From a virus, in the IMG/VR virus record IMGVR_UViG_3300042879_004946, positions 44,458-108,457 of that record: a stretch of 64,000 nucleotides of DNA. One strand, 5' to 3'. Shown here piece after piece: positions 18,007-26,155 of the stretch (positions within the stretch are counted from its first letter, which is position 1; each line of letters opens with the position of its first letter). The translations under genes and the position numbers were made by a program. Below the pieces are notes generated by a model. It made no database searches. It saw only the letters and a program-made list of their open reading frames with translations, and was not told where the DNA came from.

Positions 18007-18602
18007 TGAGAAAATATAAAAATATTAGATTGAGAAAATCACCAATAGTAGAAGAAAGGGTGAAATTAATCAATAGAATTATTAAAGAAACTATTAATGA
18101 AAGTTTTGAATCTGTGATTAATACCGATTATGAGTTAATAGAAGAAAATTCAAATATTTTAATATATAGATTTAAAACAAATAGTGGTTATAGTTACGAT
18201 TTAGAATTTATTACAGATTTTATTGAGAATGATAAAAAATTTTATAATGGAAAAATTTTAAAAGACTATATCGATTCCGATTATATTGAACCTACCATAG
18301 ACATCGCTTTTGTGCCTTCTGAGGTTAACATGGAAGATAGAGATTCACCTGAATTATATACAAAAGAAACGAATAGGTATGAAACTATTGAATTAATGGG
18401 TAGAATATCTTTTTTAATAGAAGAGTTTATAAAAAACAATCCAAGAATAAAAGTTTATATTATTGGTAAAAATACCAAAGAAATTAAATTAAGTATTTAT
18501 TTAAAAATATTTGATAATATATTTTCTGATAACTTTTATAAAACAGAAGGTCGTAGTTTAGGTTATCCCAGCGGTGCTTTTTATTTTATAAAAAAACAAT
18601 AA
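18006..18602 (+). CDS. Hypothetical protein, GTG start
   Basis: A 198-residue protein of unknown family. The start is GTG within TAGTG, sharing one base with the phoH stop; the first ATG is ~100 codons in, so the GTG is the best choice and suggests re-initiation. It is Lys/Ile/Asn-rich with an even helical and strand character and no membrane segment. The C-terminus (GRSLGYPSGAFYFIKKQ) looks like a strand-rich end. No function is proposed. Confidence 0.55.
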   Translation: MRKYKNIRLRKSPIVEERVKLINRIIKETINESFESVINTDYELIEENSNILIYRFKTNSGYSYDLEFITDFIENDKKFYNGKILKDYIDSDYIEPTIDIAFVPSEVNMEDRDSPELYTKETNRYETIELMGRISFLIEEFIKNNPRIKVYIIGKNTKEIKLSIYLKIFDNIFSDNFYKTEGRSLGYPSGAFYFIKKQ

Positions 18603-18628
18603 CAATAAAAACAAATATTAAAAACTTA

Positions 18629-19294
18629 ATGACAATAGGTGTTTCAGTTAACGGCGTACTCCGTGATTACTTTGGCAAAATAGAAAAAACACACACGAAA
18701 TATTTCAATCCTGAAGATGGGCAAGAAATAAAAATTAAAGATTATGATTTGGAAAAATGGATAAAATTTCCTGAAGAAGAAATTGTAAGACAAGAAATTG
18801 AATTTAATCCTGATTTTAATTTAAAAGATTTTGTGCAAACAGATTCTAGTTTTAAAATCGAAGAAGTTAAAGATGATCCAATAACGGTTGATGATTTTAT
18901 CTACGATAAATGTTGTTTGGAAATTTTTGGTTATGCAGAAGAAGAAATGGATGGTATTGTACAAGCTCTAAATGATTTTGATCTTCATTTAAAAATGTTA
19001 AAGAAAGATTATGAAGTAGTAATCACCAGTAGAGAGGCAGGTCGAAGTGTACCCGCAACTCTTTTCTTTTTATCAAAAACAGGTTGTATGATACAAAACG
19101 TTAAATTCACAATGGGAACCACTGATTGTTGGGATTTTGTTGATATTATGATTACAGATCATCCTGAAATTTTATCAACTAAACCAGAAAATAAAATTAC
19201 AATTAAAGTCGAAAAACCGTTTAACTCCCATATAGATTCTGATTACACTGTTAGAAGTATTAAAGAACTTACTGGTTTGGGGGTTTTTAATTAA
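18629..19294 (+). CDS. HAD/5'-nucleotidase-like protein (tentative)
   Basis: A 221-residue protein starting MTIGVSVNGVLRDYFGK. This resembles the first strand of HAD or 5'(3')-deoxyribonucleotidase proteins, but the catalytic D-x-D is replaced by S-V-N. YEVVITSREAGRSVPATLFFLSK looks like the HAD motif II region, and DIMITDHPEIL like the motif IV region. If homologous, it has lost the nucleophile and may be structural or binding. The similarity is weak. Confidence 0.45.
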   Translation: MTIGVSVNGVLRDYFGKIEKTHTKYFNPEDGQEIKIKDYDLEKWIKFPEEEIVRQEIEFNPDFNLKDFVQTDSSFKIEEVKDDPITVDDFIYDKCCLEIFGYAEEEMDGIVQALNDFDLHLKMLKKDYEVVITSREAGRSVPATLFFLSKTGCMIQNVKFTMGTTDCWDFVDIMITDHPEILSTKPENKITIKVEKPFNSHIDSDYTVRSIKELTGLGVFN

Positions 19295-19330
19295 CGTTTA
19301 CTTATAAAAAAACTTATATAATTTTAAAAT

Positions 19331-19711
19331 ATGAATAAATTTAAAAAAAATGATAATCCAGAAATGTTTGCCATCGCTGGTAGTCAATACTATTTCGACT
19401 TGGACGAATTAAGTCGTTATATCAGGGTTGAAAAAACTGAAAGTGTTGAAGATATTCTTAATGAAGCGAAAAAAGAAATGACTGGAGACCCTGAAAACGC
19501 CGAAGAAGATGCTGAGATCTTAGGTCAAATAGTAGATGTCACCAAATGGGAAACCATTAAAGTTATGTTTGAATGTGTTTTAAGCGACCAAGGGCCAATA
19601 GATGAGGCTATGGGTATAGCGAGCCTTTCAAATCAATTATCAATACCTTTTAAATTATCATTTAATACATTACTAAAAAATAATATAATAAAACAACAAT
19701 ATGGAAAATAA
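19331..19711 (+). CDS. Hypothetical acidic protein
   Basis: A 126-residue acidic protein with no recognised domain. It includes SQYYFDLDELSRYI and a helical middle rich in Glu and Ala. The ATG follows an A/T-rich leader 36 bases after the previous stop. It overlaps the next glycosyltransferase by 11 bases, so it may be part of the same operon. Function is unknown. Confidence 0.5.
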   Translation: MNKFKKNDNPEMFAIAGSQYYFDLDELSRYIRVEKTESVEDILNEAKKEMTGDPENAEEDAEILGQIVDVTKWETIKVMFECVLSDQGPIDEAMGIASLSNQLSIPFKLSFNTLLKNNIIKQQYGK

Positions 19712-20780
19712 CACAAAAGAACTAATCAAAAACGCGATTCAAAATCTAGAAAAAAAAGATTTTAGAATTTTTTTCTTTGTTATGGATACAAAGGGAAATG
19801 CTGTTGCCAGTTTGGCAAATATCTATGAACATGCCAGAATTTTACGTCAATTAGGTTATGATGCACAAATTCTACATGAAAAAAATGATTATCCAGCCAT
19901 TGGGCCAATTTTAGGTGAAATTTACGCTGAAATACCACATGTATCTGCTGAGGGGCAACAATTAAAAGTAAATACACAAGATTTTATTGTGATACCAGAG
20001 ATTTTTGCAAACGTTATGGAACAAACAGCAAAATTACCGAGCAAAAGAATCGTTTTTGTTAACTCATATGATTATATTTTTGAAATGTTAATGCCTGGTA
20101 AGAATTGGGTAGAATACGGTATCACCGATGTCATCACTACAAATGAAAAACAAAAAGAATATATTACCGATTTATTTTCTAACAGAATTAACGTTGAAGT
20201 AGTACCTGTTAGTATACCTGAATATTTTAAACCTTCTGAAAAACCTAAAAAACCGATTATTGCGATTGCGACTCGTGATCAAAGAGATTTGGTGAAAATA
20301 TATAAAAGATTTTATCTTAAATATCCACATTTAAAATGGGTTTCATTCCGTGATATGCGTGGATTACCAAGAGAGGTTTTTGCGAATTCATTAGCTGAAT
20401 GTTGTTTGGCAATATGGGTTGACGATATCGCTGGGTTTGGTACTTTTCCGGTGGAAGCAATGAAATGTGACGTTCCAGTTTTAGGTCTTGTACCTAACAT
20501 GTTACCAGAATGGATTTCAGATAAAAATGGCCTTTGGACACATGAGACCAACAAAATTAGTGATTTAGCTGCCAATTATTTTCAAGCCTGGTTGGAGGAC
20601 GCTGAACCTGAAGAAATTTACACTGAAATGGCTAAGATGAAAGATTCTTACACTTTGGAACAACAAACACTTAAAGTACAGGAAGTTTATAACAAAATTT
20701 TTGAAAAAAGAATTGAAGAATTAAAATCAGTGATCCCTGTTGAAATAGAAGTTGAAAATAATGTAGAAATTGAAAAATAA
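19701..20780 (+). CDS. Glycosyltransferase, GT-B fold
   Basis: A 359-residue protein with GT4/GT1-like features. An N-terminal Rossmann-like domain contains SLANIYEHARILRQLGYDAQ. A C-terminal donor domain contains LAIWVDDIAGFGTFPVEAMKC, a variant of the GT-B 'E-x7-E/G-F-x-x-x-E-A-M' donor motif with GFGTFPVEAM. Family members use nucleotide sugars and need no metal. It is the only clear GT-B enzyme of the module. Confidence 0.8.
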   Translation: MENNTKELIKNAIQNLEKKDFRIFFFVMDTKGNAVASLANIYEHARILRQLGYDAQILHEKNDYPAIGPILGEIYAEIPHVSAEGQQLKVNTQDFIVIPEIFANVMEQTAKLPSKRIVFVNSYDYIFEMLMPGKNWVEYGITDVITTNEKQKEYITDLFSNRINVEVVPVSIPEYFKPSEKPKKPIIAIATRDQRDLVKIYKRFYLKYPHLKWVSFRDMRGLPREVFANSLAECCLAIWVDDIAGFGTFPVEAMKCDVPVLGLVPNMLPEWISDKNGLWTHETNKISDLAANYFQAWLEDAEPEEIYTEMAKMKDSYTLEQQTLKVQEVYNKIFEKRIEELKSVIPVEIEVENNVEIEK

Positions 20781-20786
20781 AAAAAT

Positions 20787-21587
20787 ATGAATACCACAAA
20801 AACCACTGTTATTATACCAATCCATAAAATGGATGATAGTTTACAAAATTACTTTGAAAACGCAATTAAAAGTATTGAATCACAAAAAGTAAGGCCTGAA
20901 GAGGTTTTAATTGTAACCACAAAAGATGTGGAAATAAATAAAAGTGTTTTAGAAAACATTAAACACAGAATTGTCATTAACGAAGGTAAAACCGATTTTT
21001 GTTCCCAAGTTAATTTAGGGGTTGAAAATGTTAAAACTGAATATTTTAGTATTTTAGAAGTCGATGACGAATATTCTAAAATTTGGTTTAGTAATGTCAT
21101 TAAATACCTTGAACATTATCAGGAAGTTGATACCTTTTTACCAATTGTTTTGGATGTCAACACTGAAGGTCGTTTTTTACACTTTACAAATGAACCAGTT
21201 TGGGCAAAAGAATTTTCTGATAAATTAGGTTTTCTAGATAATGATTCTTTATTAAATTTTCCTAACTTCCAATTAAGTGGTGCGGTAATTAAAAAAGAGG
21301 CTTTTGAAGCAGTTGGTGGTTTAAAGCCTAGTATTAGACTACATTTTGTGTATGAGTTTTTCCTTAGAATGACTTATTATGATAAAAAAATCATGACAAT
21401 ACCAAAATTAGGTTACAAAAAAACTAACATGCGACCTGATTCACTTTTCTTTAACTACTACAATGAAGGTTCAGAAAAAATTGATGTTATTGAAGCCAGA
21501 TTTTGGTATAATACCGCTAGAAAAGAGTGTTATTTCCGTGCTGACAGAGGTATAAAATTCGATAGAGCGACTGCCACGATAGTTTAA
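20787..21587 (+). CDS. Glycosyltransferase family 2
   Basis: A 266-residue GT2. TTVIIPIHKMDDSLQNYFENAI starts the GT-A fold, and YFSILEVDDEYSKIW has the D-D metal motif. LSGAVIKKEAFEAVGGLKP is the family's conserved 'G-x-x-x-x-x-x-x-G-G' acceptor segment. This is the last gene of the glycan module; a 164-base gap with a hairpin follows before the late sigma gene. Confidence 0.85.
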   Translation: MNTTKTTVIIPIHKMDDSLQNYFENAIKSIESQKVRPEEVLIVTTKDVEINKSVLENIKHRIVINEGKTDFCSQVNLGVENVKTEYFSILEVDDEYSKIWFSNVIKYLEHYQEVDTFLPIVLDVNTEGRFLHFTNEPVWAKEFSDKLGFLDNDSLLNFPNFQLSGAVIKKEAFEAVGGLKPSIRLHFVYEFFLRMTYYDKKIMTIPKLGYKKTNMRPDSLFFNYYNEGSEKIDVIEARFWYNTARKECYFRADRGIKFDRATATIV

Positions 21588-21635
21588 ACAAGGTTTTTTA
21601 AAGCATTTCTAATAAATCTTAAAAATAGTAGCCAA

Positions 21636-21665
21636 CATGATATTTGTAATAAAAATAATATCATG
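21636..21665 (+). promoter_or_regulatory. Inverted repeat before the late sigma gene
   Basis: CATGATAT and ATATCATG form a near-perfect inverted repeat in the 164-base gap between the last glycosyltransferase and the gp55-like gene. There is no U-tract directly after it, so an operator or mRNA structure is more likely than a terminator. The rest of the gap is A/T-rich and holds no convincing ORF. Confidence 0.35.
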
Positions 21666-21751
21666 GATAAAATCAATAAATAACTGATAAAAAAAATATC
21701 AAAAGCATTGGTTCTATACCATAACAAGAAAAAAAATGATGATACGATTTA

Positions 21752-22531
21752 ATGGATGATAATCAACTAAAAAGGAGAGGTCGAAAGCCTAGTAAAGATC
21801 CTTATTTTGGTGTTGTAGAAGAATCGGCAGTTAAAGAATTTTTAACATTAGGATCCTTGATTCAGGATGAAAACTCCTCTGAAGGTTATATATGGACTGG
21901 CACGACAGCTGAAATATATCAAAGAGATAAAATTTACAGAGATCATTTAAAGGCACCTTTAGATAAAATGATTGAGAGTATTATTAGAAGATATAAATTA
22001 TACTCTAAAACAATGTCATTTGATGATCTACATTCAGACACTTTATCTTTTTTAATGGTAAAATTCCATAAATTTAAACCATCAAAAGGTAAAAAATCCT
22101 ATTCTTACTATGGTACCATTTGTAAACATTATTTATTAGGAAAACTAATGAAAGATGATAAAAAAATGAAAACTTTAATATCGTATGAAGATGTTTCTTC
22201 TGAAATTGAAGAAAATAAAGAGTTTTCATATGAAATGGAAGACGGTGAAATTAGTATTTGGATTTTAATAAATAAAATAACCGAATCCATTAAAGAAGAT
22301 ATAAAATCCAATATTTTAACAGAAAATGAAGTTAAAATAGGAAACGCTTTAGTTTCAATATTAGATAATTGGGAAAATATCTTTGAATCCCAAACTTCTA
22401 CCAACAAATACAACAAAAATTTGATTTTATATTACATACGTGAAATGACTTCTTTAGAAACTAAAGAAATTAGAAACGCAATGAAAAGATTTAAATCAAT
22501 ATATAAATTAGTTAGAAGTGGTGATTTATAA
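21752..22531 (+). CDS. Late-transcription sigma factor, T4 gp55-like (probable)
   Basis: A 259-residue protein. It starts with basic KRRGRKPSK. A central segment (FHKFKPSKGKKSYSYYGTIC, ~res 109-128) resembles sigma-70 region 2 as kept in T4 gp55, with a basic/aromatic pattern for -10 recognition; LYYIREMTSLETKEIRNAM is a helix near the end. gp55 directs host RNA polymerase to phage late promoters. It lies just before the structural genes, and many late genes here share an (G)ATATTTATA motif. The assignment is by pattern only. Confidence 0.6.
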   Translation: MDDNQLKRRGRKPSKDPYFGVVEESAVKEFLTLGSLIQDENSSEGYIWTGTTAEIYQRDKIYRDHLKAPLDKMIESIIRRYKLYSKTMSFDDLHSDTLSFLMVKFHKFKPSKGKKSYSYYGTICKHYLLGKLMKDDKKMKTLISYEDVSSEIEENKEFSYEMEDGEISIWILINKITESIKEDIKSNILTENEVKIGNALVSILDNWENIFESQTSTNKYNKNLILYYIREMTSLETKEIRNAMKRFKSIYKLVRSGDL

Positions 22532-22545
22532 AAATCACTGCTTTT
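22517..22545 (+). terminator. Possible weak terminator after the sigma gene
   Basis: GTGATTT-ATAA-AAATCAC is a perfect 7-bp stem overlapping the stop codon, followed by TGCTTTT. The stem is A/T-rich and the T-run short, so termination would be weak. Confidence 0.35.
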
Positions 22546-22555
22546 GATATTTATA
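22546..22555 (+). promoter_or_regulatory. Candidate late promoter (GATATTTATA)
   Basis: GATATTTATA lies 18 bases before the ATG at 22573, which begins the first structural-type gene. The same motif is found at a similar distance before many structural genes on both strands. Confidence 0.55.
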
Positions 22556-22572
22556 TTATAAAAACAACGATT

Positions 22573-22974
22573 ATGGCAAGACCTAAAAAAAAAGAAATTC
22601 AATTAACAACTGATAGCTTTTTATCTTTAGCACAAGAAGCTTACAATGAATTGGTGGAACAAAGAAGTACTTGTATTAGAACAATCAATGAAAATAAAAA
22701 TAAAGTTGTTATTGAAGATGTTCACGATCTCGCGAACTTAAACAAAGCAAACTCTGATTTATTAAAAATAGTGGATTCTACTATTGATAAAAAAATAACA
22801 ATGGTAAAATTATTTAGTCAATTACTATATAAATCAGAATTATCAAAAGAAAACACATCTAATAACGCTATAACGCCAGAAGATATGGCTTTATTACGTG
22901 ATATCTTTAAAGAAGACGTTAAAACAGATGGTGGTTCAAATGGCGATGATAAAAAAGAGTATAATTTAAAATAA
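22573..22974 (+). CDS. Hypothetical protein (possible small terminase or tail protein)
   Basis: A 133-residue protein with a basic start MARPKKKEIQL, like many small terminase subunits. A long helical middle (DLANLNKANSDLLKIVDSTI) could form a coiled coil, and the tail is acidic and Gly/Asn-rich. It overlaps the next structural-type gene by one base. The large terminase is far away at 45421-48552, so the small-terminase idea is only a guess. Confidence 0.4.
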   Translation: MARPKKKEIQLTTDSFLSLAQEAYNELVEQRSTCIRTINENKNKVVIEDVHDLANLNKANSDLLKIVDSTIDKKITMVKLFSQLLYKSELSKENTSNNAITPEDMALLRDIFKEDVKTDGGSNGDDKKEYNLK

Positions 22975-24380
22975 TGGCTTTTATTGATGATAAACAAAAT
23001 ATTGTTACTGGTTTAAATATTTTAGAGATTTTAAACGAATTACCTAAAAAAAAAGCAATTTCTTCTTTAGAATCTGTAAACTCTAAAGATAAAAATTTAA
23101 TACAATTTATCATTGATTTATTATCACTTACTTGTCGTGACAGCAGTACCAACCCAAAAGATAGAGGTCGTTGTGAAGCTTCTAGAATTTTAACCGAAAT
23201 ATTAACACAATTTTTTCCTGCTTTAATTAGAATATTAAAAGAAGGTATTATAAAAGCTATTAAAGCCGGTTTAATGTGTGGATCAGATTTTACAGTACCA
23301 AACATTGAACTAAAAATAAAAATGTCTGAATTGGATTATAACGGTCTTTTAAAGTTAAACCCAAATAGTCCTAATGGTTCACTTTTTTATGGTAGAAACT
23401 CATCAACAGATATTAATTGGTTTTTATATAATTTAATACAAAATGGTGGTAGTTCTAATTGGGGAAATATATTTGATTTTACTTTTGACCAATCAAATGA
23501 AGAATTAAACATCAAAACCACAAGCAATGTCCAAAATCAAAAATTTGAAGAATTCTTAACCAAATATCTGGATTCTATTGAGTTATTTTCTTCTTCCAAT
23601 TTTTTAACACGTTTAACTGATAATTTAACAGGTTCATTAACATCTAATCTTTTTCCAAGTTTAGAAAACATAATTAACCAAGAAAAAACAAATAAAGTTA
23701 TTGAGAAGATAAACAACACGGATACATGTGAAGCCGAATACGAAGTTAGTGATAATTATTTTATTTTTAGTAATGATGAATTATTTGAAATAGAAAACAC
23801 ATCGACACAAAAATTTGCTGGTGCAACAAACTTAGATTTGGGTTGTGGGACTTTTTCTTCAACAATATCAGCAGATACCTTTAAAGTTATTTTTGATAAT
23901 ATTAAAAACGCAAACCCAAATCAAATATCACAAGTAATAGAAGAATCGATAACAACAATAAATTTAAATTTAACAAGTAATGTAGGTGATGCCGATAAAA
24001 ACGTCGCCTCTAATTCGTTAAATTTAAAAATGATTAAGTCGATACCTTTAGTTTTAAGTAATGTTATTTTTGAACCTAAAATAGTTTTACTTTACTTGAT
24101 GTCACTAAAAATGGTTAAAGGGCCTTTAAATAATGACACCCCAAATCTTAGTGTTAAAAATAGTTTTGATTTTAGTAGTGCGTCAAAAGTTTTTTTTGAA
24201 TTTGTGGTTAGAGAATCTTTAGCCGCCTTATTAGAAATACTATATAATCAATTAAAAAAAGAAATTTTAAATTTATTGATATTAACAACAACCTCAATTG
24301 TTAAAGAACAATTAAAATTAAAATATAAAATATTATCAGGTTCACTTTCAACCACAAATTCGCCGATACCCCAACCCTAA
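22974..24380 (+). CDS. Probable baseplate/tail structural protein
   Basis: A 468-residue protein of unknown family. It is Ser/Asn/Leu/Ile-rich, with a long N-terminal helical region (ILTEILTQFFPALIRILKE) and two conserved-looking Cys (SLTCRDSS, GRCEAS). It lies two genes before the gp5-like baseplate protein and is co-directional with it, which suggests a virion part. No catalytic motif is seen. Confidence 0.45.
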   Translation: MAFIDDKQNIVTGLNILEILNELPKKKAISSLESVNSKDKNLIQFIIDLLSLTCRDSSTNPKDRGRCEASRILTEILTQFFPALIRILKEGIIKAIKAGLMCGSDFTVPNIELKIKMSELDYNGLLKLNPNSPNGSLFYGRNSSTDINWFLYNLIQNGGSSNWGNIFDFTFDQSNEELNIKTTSNVQNQKFEEFLTKYLDSIELFSSSNFLTRLTDNLTGSLTSNLFPSLENIINQEKTNKVIEKINNTDTCEAEYEVSDNYFIFSNDELFEIENTSTQKFAGATNLDLGCGTFSSTISADTFKVIFDNIKNANPNQISQVIEESITTINLNLTSNVGDADKNVASNSLNLKMIKSIPLVLSNVIFEPKIVLLYLMSLKMVKGPLNNDTPNLSVKNSFDFSSASKVFFEFVVRESLAALLEILYNQLKKEILNLLILTTTSIVKEQLKLKYKILSGSLSTTNSPIPQP

Positions 24381-24391
24381 CAACATAAATT

Positions 24392-24859
24392 ATGGCCAAA
24401 TGTAAAGATACTAGCGTAGGTTCTAACAATAATTGTGTTCCTAACTTTAAAAACCCAAATTCAATATTAAACAGTATTTTATGTTTATTTAATTCAACAC
24501 CAAAAGTGGGATTAACAGCAATGCCTTCTGTTTTGAATTTAAATTCTAGGTTAACAAGATGTGCTGGTGGTGGTTTAAATGCTTCAAAAGTCGCGTCAAG
24601 AATTATTCAAAGACAATCAGAGGCGGGAATACCCATTGGGCCTTTAGCCGATGGGTCGCCAAGCCCTGACGAAATAATGGAAAAAATTAGAATTGAGGAG
24701 ATTATTAACGCGATAACAACCGAAATGGTTTTAGACGTTGCAATACAACCAGGTTCTAATGTTGTTTCTACAGTTACATCTCCTGTTGGTCCTTTACCAG
24801 CAAACGGTGTTGTAACCACAATAGCTAAAGGCCAAGCAATAGTAAATCCTTGTGTTTAA
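24392..24859 (+). CDS. Hypothetical, probable virion protein
   Basis: A 155-residue protein with Cys in MAKCKDTS, NNNCVPNF, ILCLF and TRCAGG, and a Gly/Pro/Val-rich C-terminal half (PSPDEIMEKIR, then STVTSPVGPLPANGVV). A PAAR-like or DUF4280-like spike-tip role is conceivable because it sits beside the gp5-like OB-fold protein, but the sequence does not prove it. Confidence 0.4.
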   Translation: MAKCKDTSVGSNNNCVPNFKNPNSILNSILCLFNSTPKVGLTAMPSVLNLNSRLTRCAGGGLNASKVASRIIQRQSEAGIPIGPLADGSPSPDEIMEKIRIEEIINAITTEMVLDVAIQPGSNVVSTVTSPVGPLPANGVVTTIAKGQAIVNPCV

Positions 24860-24860
24860 T

Positions 24861-25043
24861 ATGGAAAATATAAAAAATAAATCAAATACAGAATTGGCTA
24901 AAATACAAAAAGATTTGGCCGATGAATACGAAAAAGTTAGACAAGATTTGTTAAAAACCTATAACTATTGGTTATCTATTGAGAAAAAATACAATGAAAT
25001 TATTGTTGAATTAAATAACAGATTTGGTGTTAATAATAAATAA
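24861..25043 (+). CDS. Small coiled-coil protein
   Basis: A 60-residue, highly charged helix (MENIKNKSNTELAKIQKDLA...) likely to form a coiled coil. The ATG at 24861 is preferred to a GTG at 24852 inside the previous gene. It lies 2 bases before the gp5-like gene. It may be a chaperone or a linker in the baseplate; no family is recognised. Confidence 0.5.
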   Translation: MENIKNKSNTELAKIQKDLADEYEKVRQDLLKTYNYWLSIEKKYNEIIVELNNRFGVNNK

Positions 25044-25045
25044 AA

Positions 25046-26125
25046 ATGGAAAATGTTAAACTTTTTAATAACAACAATGCGTTTGGTGATATAACTAATA
25101 TTATTTGGGCTTACGCAAAAGTTGTCGATATTAACGACCCTTATGACGCGGGTAGGATTAAAGTTCGTATGCCAATAGAAGATAGGGATACTAGCATAGG
25201 GCTGGAAGATTTATCACTAGATGACGGTGGTTTGCCCTGGTGTGAACCTTTGTTACCAAAATACTTAAATATAGTGCCAGAAGTTGGTCAATTAGTTAAA
25301 GTAACGACTTTTAATATAAAAAATAAAAAAATAAGAAGACAATATATAGGCCCCGGTATTTCTCAAATAGCCGCATCAGATTTATTGAATCCTGAATATG
25401 ATACTCAAAAAACCAAAATAGAATTTAGTAGTTACACGGGTAAGTGGTCAGCAAAAGGTGATGCGATTGACGGTGATTGGAAGATATATCCAGATAAAAG
25501 TGATGTTGCTTTTTTAGGAAAAAGAAATACAGATATTATTTTACGTAATAAAAATTTTTTCGATGAAATACAATTACGTGTTGGTAAAATTGACTCGGTT
25601 ACATTAAATTCAGCGTCAAACAGTTCTTTTAGGGATTCCCCTCTTATTTTAAATAAAAAAAATCCTGGTTATATTACAATAAATTTTACAGAAGCTTCTG
25701 GATTACAACAAAAAGGTATTAGTAATAACTATAAAAATTTAAATCTTCAAAAAGACAGATCACATGTTAATATTGTTGCCGACCATATTAATTTTATAAG
25801 CCATTTAACAGGTGATCAACCAAAAATTTTACAAGGTCAAAATATTGTACAACAAATAGACGTAGAAAATTCAAAATTACACCCAGTAATTTATGGGGAT
25901 GTTTTGTGGGAGTTTATGCAATTATTAAGATCTTACATTGAGGGCCATGTGCACAAAGGTGCTGGAAAAACAATACCAGACGAAAATTCAGTTAAACAAA
26001 ATTTAATTAAATGGTTTAACGATAATATGGGTACCCCTTCTAAAAAAACAACCTCAAACGGCAAGGATACTTATATTGAAATTGATAATTGTACATTTTT
26101 AAGTAAAGGCGTAAAAACTAATTAA
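25046..26125 (+). CDS. Baseplate hub/spike OB-fold protein, T4 gp5-like
   Basis: A 359-residue protein. IWAYAKVVDINDPYDAGRIKVRMP is the start of a gp5-type OB domain (V-x-D-x2-D-P-x2-A-G-R-I-K-V). GLPWCEPLLPKYLNIVPEVGQLVKV continues the OB barrel with the P-x2-G-x-x-V segment. No lysozyme domain motif is visible, so it is a hub without the T4 lysozyme insertion. The C-terminal part has HVHKGAGKTIP, similar to the N-terminus of phage spike beta-helix linkers. Confidence 0.75.
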   Translation: MENVKLFNNNNAFGDITNIIWAYAKVVDINDPYDAGRIKVRMPIEDRDTSIGLEDLSLDDGGLPWCEPLLPKYLNIVPEVGQLVKVTTFNIKNKKIRRQYIGPGISQIAASDLLNPEYDTQKTKIEFSSYTGKWSAKGDAIDGDWKIYPDKSDVAFLGKRNTDIILRNKNFFDEIQLRVGKIDSVTLNSASNSSFRDSPLILNKKNPGYITINFTEASGLQQKGISNNYKNLNLQKDRSHVNIVADHINFISHLTGDQPKILQGQNIVQQIDVENSKLHPVIYGDVLWEFMQLLRSYIEGHVHKGAGKTIPDENSVKQNLIKWFNDNMGTPSKKTTSNGKDTYIEIDNCTFLSKGVKTN

Positions 26126-26132
26126 ATCTTGG

Positions 26133-26142
26133 CATATTTATA
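26133..26142 (+). promoter_or_regulatory. Candidate late promoter (CATATTTATA)
   Basis: CATATTTATA lies 14 bases before the ATG at 26156, matching the motif found before other late genes. Confidence 0.5.
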
Positions 26143-26155
26143 GTAAAAAGATTTA

